DNA from: an uncultured Ruegeria sp.
Lineage (GTDB): Bacteria; Pseudomonadota; Alphaproteobacteria; Rhodobacterales; Rhodobacteraceae
DNA length: 64,000 nucleotides
Direction of reading: 5' to 3'
Assembly (NCBI RefSeq): GCF_947497005.1
Contig: NZ_CANMFF010000008.1
Span: 62,001-126,000 of the forward strand
A program made the position numbers and the translations under genes. Shown here in pieces: positions 49,509 through 59,273 of this stretch. The notes below the pieces were generated by a model. It was given only the letters and a program-made list of their open reading frames with translations, was not told the DNA's origin and did not search any database. How positions within the stretch are numbered: position 1 is the first letter of the stretch; the number at the start of each line of letters is the position of its first letter.

Positions 49509-50837
49509 ATGAACCTGATGAAATCTCTCATCCCTGCCGCCGCGATTGTCGCGCTGCCGCAGATGGGTCTTGCGCAAGAGGCCGCTGTAACCGGCGAGAC
49601 CGCGCAGCACACGCAATATATCCTGACCTCGCTGCTGTTTCTGGTCGGCGGTTTTCTGGTGTTCTGGATGGCCGCGGGCTTCGCAATGCTCGAGGCCGGT
49701 CTGGTGCGTTCCAAGAATGTTGCCATGCAACTGGTCAAGAACATGGGCCTGTTTTCCTTTGCCGCCATCATGTACTGGCTGGTGGGCTTTAACCTTATGT
49801 ATCCGGGCGATGGCTGGACCATCACTGGCATTCTGGGCGCGTTCTCGCCAACGTCGCTTGAGCCGGTTGGCCTGGCTGACACCGAAACCGCGCTGGATTA
49901 TGCATCTGTCGGCTCAGACTTCTTTTTCCAGCTGATGTTCTGCGCAACCACCGCATCAATCGTATCCGGCACCATGGCCGAACGTGTCAAACTGTGGCCG
50001 TTCTTCTTCTTCGTGATCGTCCTGACCGGCATCATCTATCCGATCGAAGCGTCCTGGCAGTGGGGTGGTGGCTGGCTGTCCGAGATGGGCTTTAGCGACT
50101 TCGCTGGCTCGACCCTGGTGCACGCCGCAGGTGGTTTCGCAGCGCTGGCCGGTGCCATCGTGCTGGGCCCGCGTATCGGCAAGTATAACAAGGATGGCAA
50201 AGTGATTCCGATCCCCGGCTCGAACCTGGCGCTGGCCACTCTGGGAACGTTCATCCTGTGGCTGGGTTGGTTCGGCTTCAACGGCGGTTCGCAGCTGGCA
50301 ATGGGCACCATCGGTGACATGGCCGATATCAGCCGCATTTTCGCCAACACCAACATGGCCGCTGCTGCTGGTGCTGTTGCAGCGCTGATCCTGACGCAGG
50401 TGATGTATGGCAAGGTAGACCTGACCATGGTGCTGAACGGCGCCCTGGCTGGTCTGGTGTCGATCACCGCTGAACCGCTCGCCCCGTCGCTGTTCCAGGC
50501 CCTGATCATCGGTGCAATTGGTGGTGTTATCGTGGTCCTGACCGTCCCGATGTTGGACCGCATGAAGATTGACGACGTCGTCGGTGCGATCCCAGTTCAC
50601 CTGATCGCAGGCTTCTGGGGTACCTTCATCGTTGCATGGACCAACAGTGACGCTAACTTTGTGACGCAGATCATTGGCTTCGCTGCCATTGGTATCTTCG
50701 TCTTCGCGGTCAGCTTCATCCTCTTCTCGATCCTCAAGGCAACTGTTGGCCTGCGGGTTGGCGAGGAAGAAGAGATCAATGGCCTGGATATGGGTGAGTT
50801 GGGTATGGAAGCCTACCCCGAGTTCTCGAAAGGCTGA
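49509..50837 (+). CDS. amtB: Ammonium transporter AmtB
   Basis: 'WQWGGGWLSEMGFSDFAGSTLVHAAGGFAALAGAIVLGPRIGKY', 'LGTFILWLGWFGFNGGSQLA'. Confidence 0.97.
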   Translation: MNLMKSLIPAAAIVALPQMGLAQEAAVTGETAQHTQYILTSLLFLVGGFLVFWMAAGFAMLEAGLVRSKNVAMQLVKNMGLFSFAAIMYWLVGFNLMYPGDGWTITGILGAFSPTSLEPVGLADTETALDYASVGSDFFFQLMFCATTASIVSGTMAERVKLWPFFFFVIVLTGIIYPIEASWQWGGGWLSEMGFSDFAGSTLVHAAGGFAALAGAIVLGPRIGKYNKDGKVIPIPGSNLALATLGTFILWLGWFGFNGGSQLAMGTIGDMADISRIFANTNMAAAAGAVAALILTQVMYGKVDLTMVLNGALAGLVSITAEPLAPSLFQALIIGAIGGVIVVLTVPMLDRMKIDDVVGAIPVHLIAGFWGTFIVAWTNSDANFVTQIIGFAAIGIFVFAVSFILFSILKATVGLRVGEEEEINGLDMGELGMEAYPEFSKG

Positions 50838-50851
50838 GATCCTTGAATAAC

Positions 50852-50889
50852 AAAAAACGGCCCCAGCCCTGTGCTGGGGCCGTTTTTTT
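50852..50889 (+). terminator. Strong Rho-independent terminator after amtB
   Basis: aaaaaacggccccagc-cctgt-gctggggccgttttttt. Confidence 0.93.
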
Positions 50890-50943
50890 GTGCGGCAGTC
50901 ATTTTTGGGTTAGAATCGGCCTGTCAAAATAGGGGGGAGTGCA

Positions 50944-51312
50944 ATGCCGGACGCACCGCACACGCTTGTTGGCACAAGCCTAGAATGGACTGGGGTCCAC
51001 CACTCCGGGCATGGCGATTTCGAAGACTTATCGACACACACGGTCAGTTACGAAACCGAAAACACCTGCTATGTCACTGCGAACGGCATGCTGGTAGGCG
51101 AGGCGGATTACACATATCGCCGCCTTGATGAACAGGTCGGCATATGTATCTACCACCCTCGTGAGTATCAGGGCAGAACTGATGTCGTGCTAAATGCAAT
51201 GTTCGACTTTCGAGCGATGAAAGATCGGGCCGTGATAACGGCGGGCGGAAACCCTTTCGCCGTGGCGGACGGAGACATGCAGTTCGTCAAAACTCCGCCG
51301 CGCCCGGGCTGA
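50944..51312 (+). CDS. Small protein of unknown function (possibly calycin/MoaF-like)
   Basis: 122 aa ORF 'MPDAPHTLVGTSLEWTGVHHSGHGDFE...YTYRRLDEQVGICIYHPREYQGRTDVVLNAMFDF'; terminator-bounded. Confidence 0.7.
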   Translation: MPDAPHTLVGTSLEWTGVHHSGHGDFEDLSTHTVSYETENTCYVTANGMLVGEADYTYRRLDEQVGICIYHPREYQGRTDVVLNAMFDFRAMKDRAVITAGGNPFAVADGDMQFVKTPPRPG

Positions 51313-51334
51313 GCCAGGCGCGACGGCTGTCCGA

Positions 51335-52519
51335 TCAGACGCCGACGTCGACAATCGCCTTGGCTAGAATCGGCACTGTTGTCGCGTTCAGTCCGGCGAT
51401 GTTCAGGCGGCTGTCGCCGACCATGTAGATGCCGTGTTCGACGCGCAGTTTCTCAACCAGTTCAGGCGCGGCCTCGAGGCGTGAGAACATACCGCGGTGC
51501 TGGGCGATAAAGCCGAAGCGGTCCGAGCCGCTCAGGCGCTGCAATTCGTCGGCCAAGTGCTGACGCAGACCCAGCATGGACAGGCGGACCTCTTCCAGCT
51601 CAGCCGCCCAGTCGGCGCGCAGGGCGTTATCATTCAGGATCGTGGTCACCACTCGCGCGCCGTGATCCGGCGGGAAGGAATAGTTCTGCCGGTTCAGGAA
51701 AGCCAGAGTGGCCTGGTTCAGCGCCGTTTCCTCGGCATTGTCGCTGATGGCCATCAAGAGTCCGGTGCGTTCGCGATAAACACCAAAATTCTTTGAGCAT
51801 GACGCCGCGATCAGACACCGTTTGACCGAAGACGCGACAAAACGGGCGGCCTGCGCATCTTCTTCCAAACCGTCGCCAAAACCCTGATATGCAATGTCGA
51901 TCATCGCAACGAGACCAAGCTCGTTGATCACCTTCACGACCTCTTGCCATTGCACCATGTTCAGGTTGGCGCCGGTCGGGTTGTGGCAGCAGCCGTGCAG
52001 CAGAACGACGTCACCTGCTTTGGCGGTTTTCAGGTCGGCGATCATGCCGTCGAAATCAACACCACGGGTTTCACTGTTGAAATAGCAATACTGGACCGTT
52101 TCCATCCCCAGATAGTTCAGGATCGACAGGTGGTTTGGCCAGGTCGGGTTCGATACAAATACACGAGCCGACGGATTGGCCATACGGATCATCTCGAACG
52201 CCTGACGGCAAGCACCGGTGCCGCCCGGCGTCGCCACAGCGGCAATGTTGCCTCGTGGAACCGAGGTGCCAAGGATCAGGCCGATCATCGCATCCGCATA
52301 TGCGGGATCACCGGCCAGCCCGGTATAAGCCTTTGTTTCCTGCTCTTGCCAGATACGTTGCTCGGCGGCTTTCACCGCGCGCATGACAGGCGTTATACCC
52401 TCAGCATTCTTGTAGACACCCACCCCCAGGTCGATCTTCTGATCGCGCGGGTCTTCGCGGTACATCTGCATCAGCGCCAGAATCTTATCTGCCGGCTGCG
52501 GTTTCAGGTTCTCGAACAT
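51335..52519 (-). CDS. Aromatic/aspartate class I aminotransferase
   Basis: 'MFENLKPQPADKILALMQMYREDPRDQKIDLGVGVYKN', 'LLHGCCHNPTGANL', 'SCSKNFGVYRERTG'. Confidence 0.93.
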   Translation of the reverse strand: MFENLKPQPADKILALMQMYREDPRDQKIDLGVGVYKNAEGITPVMRAVKAAEQRIWQEQETKAYTGLAGDPAYADAMIGLILGTSVPRGNIAAVATPGGTGACRQAFEMIRMANPSARVFVSNPTWPNHLSILNYLGMETVQYCYFNSETRGVDFDGMIADLKTAKAGDVVLLHGCCHNPTGANLNMVQWQEVVKVINELGLVAMIDIAYQGFGDGLEEDAQAARFVASSVKRCLIAASCSKNFGVYRERTGLLMAISDNAEETALNQATLAFLNRQNYSFPPDHGARVVTTILNDNALRADWAAELEEVRLSMLGLRQHLADELQRLSGSDRFGFIAQHRGMFSRLEAAPELVEKLRVEHGIYMVGDSRLNIAGLNATTVPILAKAIVDVGV

Positions 52520-53373
52520 CAGTTCTCTCCGGTTGCGACGGGCAGGGTCGGGAAGGCACCCCATTCAGCCCAGGAGCCGTCATAAAGCGAGTGGTCTTTC
52601 TTGCCGATACGTTCCAGCGCAAGACTGAGGATCGCGGCCGTTACGCCCGACCCACAAGAGGTGATTGCCGGTTTCGACAAGTCAACGCCAGCGGCCTCGA
52701 ATACAGCGCGGCAGTCCTCGGGCGATTTCATGGTGCCGTTTGAATTCAGCAACTGCCCAAAGGGAACATTGCGTGAGCCCGGAATATGGCCCGAGCGCAG
52801 ACCCTGGCGCGGCTCGGCCTCGGCCCCGGCAAACCGACCGGTAGAGCGGGCGTCGATAATCTCATGATCACCCAGCTTGGCTGCGGCGGATACTTGAGTG
52901 ACGTCTCTGACAAGTTGGTTTTGCACACGCACGGTCATATGACGGTCACGAATAACCGGCGGCAAGTCCTCGATCTCGCGTCCCTCCGCCTGCCATTTCG
53001 GCAAGCCCCCATCCAAAACAGCAATATTTTCCTGCCCCATCAGACGGAACAGCCACCAGACGCGTGCTGCCGACATCAACCCGGCACCATCATAGACCAC
53101 AACCTGATGACCATCGCCCACACCCATCGCCCGCAGACGCGACATGAATTTCTCAACCGGAGGTGCCATATGCGGCAGGTCTGAACGGTGATCCGAAATC
53201 TCGTCAATATCGAAGAACCGTGCTCCGGGGATGTGACCGGCATCATACTCGGCCATGGAATCGCGGTTTTGCGTGGGCAAATACCAAGACCCGTCCAGAA
53301 TCCGCAGATCCGGGTCTTTCATGTGCGCGGCCAGCCATTCGGTAGATACGAGGGTTTTCGGATCGTCCTGCAT
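52519..53373 (-). CDS. sseA: Thiosulfate/3-mercaptopyruvate sulfurtransferase
   Basis: Two rhodanese domains; 'LRILDGSWYLPTQNRDSMAEYDAGHIPGARFFDIDEISDHRSDLPHM', active-site loop 'TSCGSGVTAAI'. Confidence 0.93.
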   Translation of the reverse strand: MQDDPKTLVSTEWLAAHMKDPDLRILDGSWYLPTQNRDSMAEYDAGHIPGARFFDIDEISDHRSDLPHMAPPVEKFMSRLRAMGVGDGHQVVVYDGAGLMSAARVWWLFRLMGQENIAVLDGGLPKWQAEGREIEDLPPVIRDRHMTVRVQNQLVRDVTQVSAAAKLGDHEIIDARSTGRFAGAEAEPRQGLRSGHIPGSRNVPFGQLLNSNGTMKSPEDCRAVFEAAGVDLSKPAITSCGSGVTAAILSLALERIGKKDHSLYDGSWAEWGAFPTLPVATGEN

Positions 53374-53466
53374 CAAAGCCTCCCCTAAGCGAGCTTGGAT
53401 TTTCCCTATACCCGGCAGCATAGGGGTTCAAGTCTGGATAGCGCTAGCGCCTGTTAACCGCTGGAT

Positions 53467-53736
53467 TTATCGCGCCCTGCGCAGGCGGAAATGCTGGATA
53501 ATTCCAATAATGCTGATCAGAATCCAGAACCCTTCGATCAACATCGAGGCCAGATTAAAATTCTGCAGCAGGGAATAGACAATCAGCACGGACCCCAGCA
53601 GGTTGATCACCGGAAAGGCCAGATCGTCCGAATTCATCATCCGCATCTGCGTTGCGAAATATGCGGCAACCACGATCAGCGCTCCAAACGAGCCGATGCC
53701 GTCCACGATGGTCAGGCTGTCGATAAATGCGGTCAT
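53467..53736 (-). CDS. Small membrane protein
   Basis: 89 aa with three hydrophobic segments; ATGA-type overlap with regulator gene. Confidence 0.75.
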   Translation of the reverse strand: MTAFIDSLTIVDGIGSFGALIVVAAYFATQMRMMNSDDLAFPVINLLGSVLIVYSLLQNFNLASMLIEGFWILISIIGIIQHFRLRRAR

Positions 53737-54296
53737 GGATGGGCCTTGCCGTTTTCAAGAAACTCTGTGTGTTGAGCGTAATGATGCATGTTCAGAAAAG
53801 CGGCACCTTGTACCCCGGCGCGATAGCCATGCGAAACATCCGCTGCAAACCGCAAACCCTGCCCAGCCTGCAATAGCACCCATTCTTCACCTCGTAGAAT
53901 TTCCACCGCACCACTGAGGACGAACACTTCCTCGGTCACACCGGCAGCATGCGCTGGGGATTCGTGGCTTTGGTTCGGCGCAAGGTTCACGTGAAAGGTT
54001 TCGGCACCTAGTGCGGGATCGAAGGGGAAGACGATCTTGACCTCGATACTACCTGGGAAAGTCACAGTCTGAAAAACAGAGGGGTCGCCCTGTACTGTGT
54101 CGATCAGAGCACTCAACGGCACCTGAAACCCTTTGGCGATTTTCCAGAGCGTGGCAATCGTCGGGCTGGATTCGCCCCGTTCGATCTGTCCCAGCATGGC
54201 TTTGCTGACGCCCGTCAGTTCGGCCACCTTGGACAGACTCAGCCCAGAGGCCGCCCTGACATCCCTTAGCTTCAGCGTAATGTCGTCTATTGCCAT
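53733..54296 (-). CDS. XRE-family transcriptional regulator with C-terminal cupin
   Basis: 'LRDVRAASGLSLSKVAELTGVSKAMLGQIERGESSPTIATLWKIAKGFQVPLSALI' plus cupin 'EEVFVLSGAVEILRGEEWVLLQAGQGLRFAADVSHGYR'. Confidence 0.93.
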   Translation of the reverse strand: MAIDDITLKLRDVRAASGLSLSKVAELTGVSKAMLGQIERGESSPTIATLWKIAKGFQVPLSALIDTVQGDPSVFQTVTFPGSIEVKIVFPFDPALGAETFHVNLAPNQSHESPAHAAGVTEEVFVLSGAVEILRGEEWVLLQAGQGLRFAADVSHGYRAGVQGAAFLNMHHYAQHTEFLENGKAHP

Positions 54297-54319
54297 GTCG
54301 TCGTCTTTCGAATCCTCTT

Positions 54320-54360
54320 GTGCGTTATAGCGCACATGTGTTACGAGCGCTATAACGCAC
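54320..54360. promoter_or_regulatory. Perfect 14-bp inverted repeat, candidate operator of the XRE-cupin regulator / ilvD divergent region
   Basis: GTGCGTTATAGCGC (54320-54333) - 13 nt - GCGCTATAACGCAC (54347-54360). Confidence 0.7.
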
Positions 54361-54403
54361 AAACCCCAAGACATGCAACCCGAGGCAATAGGGAAACAGC
54401 ATC

Positions 54404-56236
54404 ATGCCATTGTACCGATCCAGAACCTCTACTCATGGCCGCAACATGGCCGGTGCCCGTGGATTGTGGCGCGCCACCGGTATGGGCGACGACGATTTCG
54501 GCAAACCGATCATCGCCATCGTCAACTCCTTCACCCAGTTCGTTCCCGGTCACGTGCACCTGAAAGATCTGGGACAGATGGTTGCGCGCGAGGTTGAGGC
54601 CGCTGGTGGTGTTGCGAAAGAGTTCAACACCATCGCGGTGGATGACGGCATCGCCATGGGTCATGACGGAATGCTCTATTCGCTGCCTTCGCGCGAAGTG
54701 ATCGCGGATTCGGTTGAATACATGGTCAACGCGCATTGTGCGGATGCGATGGTCTGCATTTCGAACTGCGACAAGATCACCCCCGGCATGCTGATGGCCG
54801 CCATGCGCCTGAACATCCCGGCGATCTTTGTGTCCGGTGGTCCGATGGAGGCCGGCAAGATCGATATCGCCGATCTGGATGCCAAGAAAATTGACCTTGT
54901 AGACGCAATGGTGGCCGCCGCGGACGACAAGTTCACCGACGAGCAGGTTCAACACATCGAAGAGAATGCCTGCCCGACCTGCGGGTCTTGCTCGGGCATG
55001 TTCACTGCCAACTCGATGAACTGTCTGGCCGAAGCGCTGGGTCTGGCACTGCCGGGCAATGGCTCGACACTGGCAACACATGCCGACCGAAAAGAGCTAT
55101 TCCTGGAGGCGGGTCGCCGCATCGTAGAGATCACCAAACGGCATTACGATCTGGACGAAAAAGGCTTCCTGCCGCGTGAGATCGCAACATTCGACGCGTT
55201 CCAGAACGCCATGAGCCTGGACATCGCCATGGGCGGGTCGACCAACACGGTGCTTCATTTGCTGGCCATCGCGCATGAGGGCGAAGTGGATTTCACCATG
55301 TCCGACATGGATCACCTGAGCCGTCGCGTGCCTTGCCTGTGTAAAGTCGCGCCCAACACCGAGAACGTCCACATGGAGGATGTCCACCGCGCCGGCGGCA
55401 TCTTCTCGATCCTTGGCGAGCTCAGCCGCGCAGGCCTGCTACACGAAGATTGCCACACGGTGCATTCGGCCACCATGGGCGAGGCGATTGCCAATTGGGA
55501 CATCAAGATCGCCAACAATCCCAAGGCACAAGAGTTGTTCAAGGCCGCCCCCGGTGGTGTGCGCACCACTCAGGCATTCAGCCAATCGAACCGATTCAAA
55601 GAACTGGATACCGATCGCGAAGGCGGCGTGATCCGCGCGAAAGAACACGCGTTCAGCCAGGATGGTGGCCTGGCGGTTCTGTTCGGCAACATCGCCCGAG
55701 ACGGCTGTATTGTGAAAACTGCCGGTGTGGATGCCAATATCCTGCAATTCACCGGCTCGGCTTACGTGTGCGAAAGCCAGGATCAGGCAGTCAGCGACAT
55801 TCTCACCGGCAAGGTGAAAGAGGGTGACGTGGTGGTGATCCGCTATGAAGGCCCGCGTGGCGGTCCGGGGATGCAGGAAATGCTGTATCCGACGTCTTAC
55901 CTGAAGTCCAAAGGGCTTGGCAAAGCCTGCGCTTTGCTGACCGATGGTCGTTTTTCGGGCGGCACATCCGGTCTGTCGATCGGTCACGTATCACCCGAGG
56001 CCGCCGAAGGTGGTGAGATTGGTCTGGTACAGAATGGCGACGTGATCGAGATCGACATCCCGAACCGCACTATCCATCTGGCCGTCTCAGATGAAGAGCT
56101 TGCCGCCCGACGCGAAGCACAAGACGCAAAAGGATGGGAGCCTGCCGCGCCGCGCAAACGCAAGGTGTCTACCGCGCTCAAAGCCTATGCCAAGTTGACG
56201 ACCAGCGCGGCAAAAGGGGCTGTACGCCAAGTCTGA
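54404..56236 (+). CDS. ilvD: Dihydroxy-acid dehydratase
   Basis: '[32 protein letters not shown]', '[32 protein letters not shown]', '[26 protein letters not shown]'. Confidence 0.98.
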   Translation: MPLYRSRTSTHGRNMAGARGLWRATGMGDDDFGKPIIAIVNSFTQFVPGHVHLKDLGQMVAREVEAAGGVAKEFNTIAVDDGIAMGHDGMLYSLPSREVIADSVEYMVNAHCADAMVCISNCDKITPGMLMAAMRLNIPAIFVSGGPMEAGKIDIADLDAKKIDLVDAMVAAADDKFTDEQVQHIEENACPTCGSCSGMFTANSMNCLAEALGLALPGNGSTLATHADRKELFLEAGRRIVEITKRHYDLDEKGFLPREIATFDAFQNAMSLDIAMGGSTNTVLHLLAIAHEGEVDFTMSDMDHLSRRVPCLCKVAPNTENVHMEDVHRAGGIFSILGELSRAGLLHEDCHTVHSATMGEAIANWDIKIANNPKAQELFKAAPGGVRTTQAFSQSNRFKELDTDREGGVIRAKEHAFSQDGGLAVLFGNIARDGCIVKTAGVDANILQFTGSAYVCESQDQAVSDILTGKVKEGDVVVIRYEGPRGGPGMQEMLYPTSYLKSKGLGKACALLTDGRFSGGTSGLSIGHVSPEAAEGGEIGLVQNGDVIEIDIPNRTIHLAVSDEELAARREAQDAKGWEPAAPRKRKVSTALKAYAKLTTSAAKGAVRQV

Positions 56237-56343
56237 TCCAATACGGTACAGACTTGCTGAATCAGCAGGCCGGTAAATCGACCGTTCGCAAGAACTCCCG
56301 CACCCAAATCGCACCATCAGCTTCGCTGATGCCACGTTTGGTC

Positions 56344-56382
56344 TTGGGCCCGGCGCCGCGCAAAGCGCTGCGCCGGGCCCAA
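56344..56382. terminator. Long perfect hairpin between convergent ilvD and sulfotransferase genes
   Basis: ttgggcccggcgc (56344-56356) / gcgccgggcccaa (56370-56382), 13-bp perfect arms. Confidence 0.6.
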
Positions 56383-56440
56383 CCAGAGGAGATGTTCCGC
56401 TAGAAACAGTGACGATGGGCGGGAGCACCCCGCCCCAAAG

Positions 56441-57259
56441 TCAGTCGCCGAGTTTGGCGTGAATTTCGTGCAGATCAATTTCGCCGATCGGCATCTTGTT
56501 CGCAGGGTTTTCGAAATCGTATTTGAATAGCTCGAAATCCTGTTTGTAGATCTCATAGACCAGATGCATTGACAGATCGTCGAAGTAATCCTCGACCGGG
56601 TGTGCACGCATTGGTCCGTGGCCTTCAGATTCATTGAACCGTGGAATATCAGACAATGTAACAGAGTGCTCCAGCTCGATATTATTCAGAACATCCTGCA
56701 TCCCGTCGTTGAACGTTTCGGTCCAGAAAATCCGGTCATAGTGACCCCCGTTGACGATGAAGGTCGACACATGACCCGACATTGCCGACCAGTGAATATC
56801 CGGGTCCATCGGTCTGCGCCAGCGGATCGTGTCGCGCGCAAACAACAGAAATCGGCGGAAACTGGCGATCTGGTCAAACTCTCCTTTGCCGTCTTCACCG
56901 CCCACTTCAATTCCGTAGTTGTAGATCAGCGTCGGCACCAGATTGCCTCGGTATCGCTTACCATTTCGTTGAATGCCGCAAATCTTGTCAAAAAATGAAC
57001 TGAGGATGCGGGTATATGGATTGCGCACACAGGTGAAAGTATAAGACGCGTGATTGCGCACATTGTTCGATATCAGGCCCTGACTCTGATCAAATGCCCA
57101 TTTATGCATGCCGTCCTTGGCGTCATGGATATCACCATCGAAAAACTGACCATGGTCCGAATAATACATGATCTGACCAATGGTCGAGCAGGCACATTTG
57201 GGCACCACACGGTACACCATGCTTTCGCTCTCGGTCATCCAGGTACCGGGAAAACCCAT
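56441..57259 (-). CDS. Sulfotransferase-family protein
   Basis: 5'-PSB-like 'VVPKCACSTIGQIM' and 3'-PB-like 'FTCVRNPYTRILSSFFDK'; Sulfotransfer_2-type. Confidence 0.8.
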   Translation of the reverse strand: MGFPGTWMTESESMVYRVVPKCACSTIGQIMYYSDHGQFFDGDIHDAKDGMHKWAFDQSQGLISNNVRNHASYTFTCVRNPYTRILSSFFDKICGIQRNGKRYRGNLVPTLIYNYGIEVGGEDGKGEFDQIASFRRFLLFARDTIRWRRPMDPDIHWSAMSGHVSTFIVNGGHYDRIFWTETFNDGMQDVLNNIELEHSVTLSDIPRFNESEGHGPMRAHPVEDYFDDLSMHLVYEIYKQDFELFKYDFENPANKMPIGEIDLHEIHAKLGD

Positions 57260-57402
57260 CTGCTGTGCCTCCTTCGCTGGTCAGGTCTCGATCCGATACG
57301 CCAGCTTTTGGTAACAAAGAACCAAAATTATTCTGTTTATTCAATCGCTCATCCTCAGTATCACGGTTGAAACCGGGCAGAAACGGAAATTACGTAACCT
57401 CA

Positions 57403-58980
57403 ATGGCAAAGATCGCCTATATATTGCTGTGCCATAAGGACCCTGATGCAATCATCGCACAGGCCGAACAGCTGACTGCGGCGGGCGATTGCATGGCGAT
57501 CCATTTTGATGCCCGCGCCAGCTCCGAAGCGTATGATCAGATCCGCGCAGCACTGAGCGGAAACCCCAACGTGACCTTTGCACCCAAGCGCGTCAGATGC
57601 GGCTGGGGAGAATGGTCCCTGGTGCAGGCCACGCTGAACGCCTTGCAAGCTGCTGTCGACACCTTCCCCCGCGCCACGCATTTCTACATGCTGTCTGGCG
57701 ATTGCATGGCCATCAAAACGGCAGAATATACTCACCGTTTTCTGGATGATCGCGACAAGGACTTTATCGAAAGCCACGATTTCTTTGAAAGCAACTGGAT
57801 CAAGACGGGTATGAAGGACGACCGGCTGATCTATCGTCATTTTTTCAATGAACGCACTCAGCCCAAGTTGTTTTATACCGCCTATGAGGTGCAGAAACGT
57901 TTTGGTCTGACGCGTGCAATTCCCGAAGACGTTCAGGTCATGATCGGTAGTCAATGGTGGTGCCTACGCCGCAGAACAGTCGAAATGATCCTGGATTTCC
58001 TGCGCCAGCGCCGTGATGTGATCCGGTTTTTCTCGACCACGTGGATCCCGGATGAAACGTTCTTTCAAACGCTGGTGCGTCACCTGATCCCGAAAGATGA
58101 GATTGAAAACCGAACTCTGACGTTTCTGATGTTCTCGGATTACGGAATGCCTGTCACGTTCTACAACGACCACTATGATATGTTGCTGGGCCAGGATTAT
58201 CTGTTTGCCCGCAAGATCAGCGCAGAAGCTCATGAGCTGAAGGAGCGGCTGGGCTCGCTCTACGCAAGTGAGGGCGTCGATTTCCCTGGTTCGAACGAAG
58301 GGCGCAACCTGTACGCGTTTCTTGCCGGTCGTGGACGCATCGGCCGCCGGTTCGGGCGGCGATTCTGGGAGGCCGGAAGTGCAATTGGGTCAGAACGGGA
58401 ACTGTTCATAATTGTCTGCAAGAAGTGGCATGTCGCCAAACGCCTTGTCGATCAGATCGCGTCGGAAACAGATATTCCCTGCGTTGAATACCTGTTTAAC
58501 GAAGAAGATACGTTGCTGCCTGATCTGGGTGGAATCGAAACAAACTTGACCAAGCGCACCCGCCATCGGCGGGCCGTTGTACGAATGCTGTTCGACAGTT
58601 TCGGGTCAGATCAGCTGGTTCTGTGTCTCGACCCGGCCAACCTTGACGCAATTCAGGATTTTTGCAGCGATCAGGCCAGAACTCATGTGCTTGAAATCGA
58701 ATGCGACTACTCGGATGACTATCTGATCGGTCACGCCCGTCGTGTCGGGTTGGCTGGTGACAGCAGCCCTGTGGAAACTGTTGCGCATCTGCTGCCCACG
58801 CTTCGCAACGATCTGAACCACGAATCCGAACAGATCCGTGCCGCCGGGTTGGAAAATCACCTGCGTCTTCGGGAAACGGCCCAGCGCGCCGAGAATGAAG
58901 CCGTGGTCGCCAAGTTTCTTGGGGTGAGCGAGGAAAAAGCCCAAGCTGTTATGCGGTTGGATTACCTTTTCCTCGACTGA
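57403..58980 (+). CDS. Core-2/I-branching-type (GT14-like) glycosyltransferase with C-terminal extension
   Basis: 'MAKIAYILLCHKDPDAIIAQAEQLTAAGDCMAIHFDARAS', 'VRCGWGEWSLVQATLNALQAAVDTFPRATHFYMLSGDCMAIKT', 'GSQWWCLRRRTVEMIL', 'TTWIPDETFFQTLVRHL'. Confidence 0.85.
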   Translation: MAKIAYILLCHKDPDAIIAQAEQLTAAGDCMAIHFDARASSEAYDQIRAALSGNPNVTFAPKRVRCGWGEWSLVQATLNALQAAVDTFPRATHFYMLSGDCMAIKTAEYTHRFLDDRDKDFIESHDFFESNWIKTGMKDDRLIYRHFFNERTQPKLFYTAYEVQKRFGLTRAIPEDVQVMIGSQWWCLRRRTVEMILDFLRQRRDVIRFFSTTWIPDETFFQTLVRHLIPKDEIENRTLTFLMFSDYGMPVTFYNDHYDMLLGQDYLFARKISAEAHELKERLGSLYASEGVDFPGSNEGRNLYAFLAGRGRIGRRFGRRFWEAGSAIGSERELFIIVCKKWHVAKRLVDQIASETDIPCVEYLFNEEDTLLPDLGGIETNLTKRTRHRRAVVRMLFDSFGSDQLVLCLDPANLDAIQDFCSDQARTHVLEIECDYSDDYLIGHARRVGLAGDSSPVETVAHLLPTLRNDLNHESEQIRAAGLENHLRLRETAQRAENEAVVAKFLGVSEEKAQAVMRLDYLFLD

Positions 58981-59101
58981 CCCACAAAACCATCCGACGA
59001 TTGGCGGCCTGCGGGCCCCCGCAGCCGTGCATTCCTTGCCTCGAAACGGCGTATGATCTGTTGCGGCGGGCAGGGTCCTGAGCGCCTGCAACTGCATTCG
59101 T

Positions 59102-59119
59102 GATTTTTGTTCAAAAATC
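59102..59119. promoter_or_regulatory. 18-nt palindrome in the leader of the multidomain gene
   Basis: GATTTTTG-TT-CAAAAATC. Confidence 0.4.
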
Positions 59120-59273
59120 GGATACTGTGCAGTCAATTGGGCCATTTTGTTCATTTTTTTCGATCAGTAATGCGGCCCTGGCCAGTGAAAAACACGAAAA
59201 ACAGGCAGGTCTTGTTTTCCGAATGACAGGTATCTGAGCGTCGAAGGATCCAAAAACACTGGCTGGAATAAGG

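Noticed and set aside
58606-59154. 182-aa minus-strand ORF overlapping the glycosyltransferase 3' end and the fusion-gene leader
   Set aside because: Mostly antisense to the GT; no family features, so the 58981-59273 interval is treated as intergenic.
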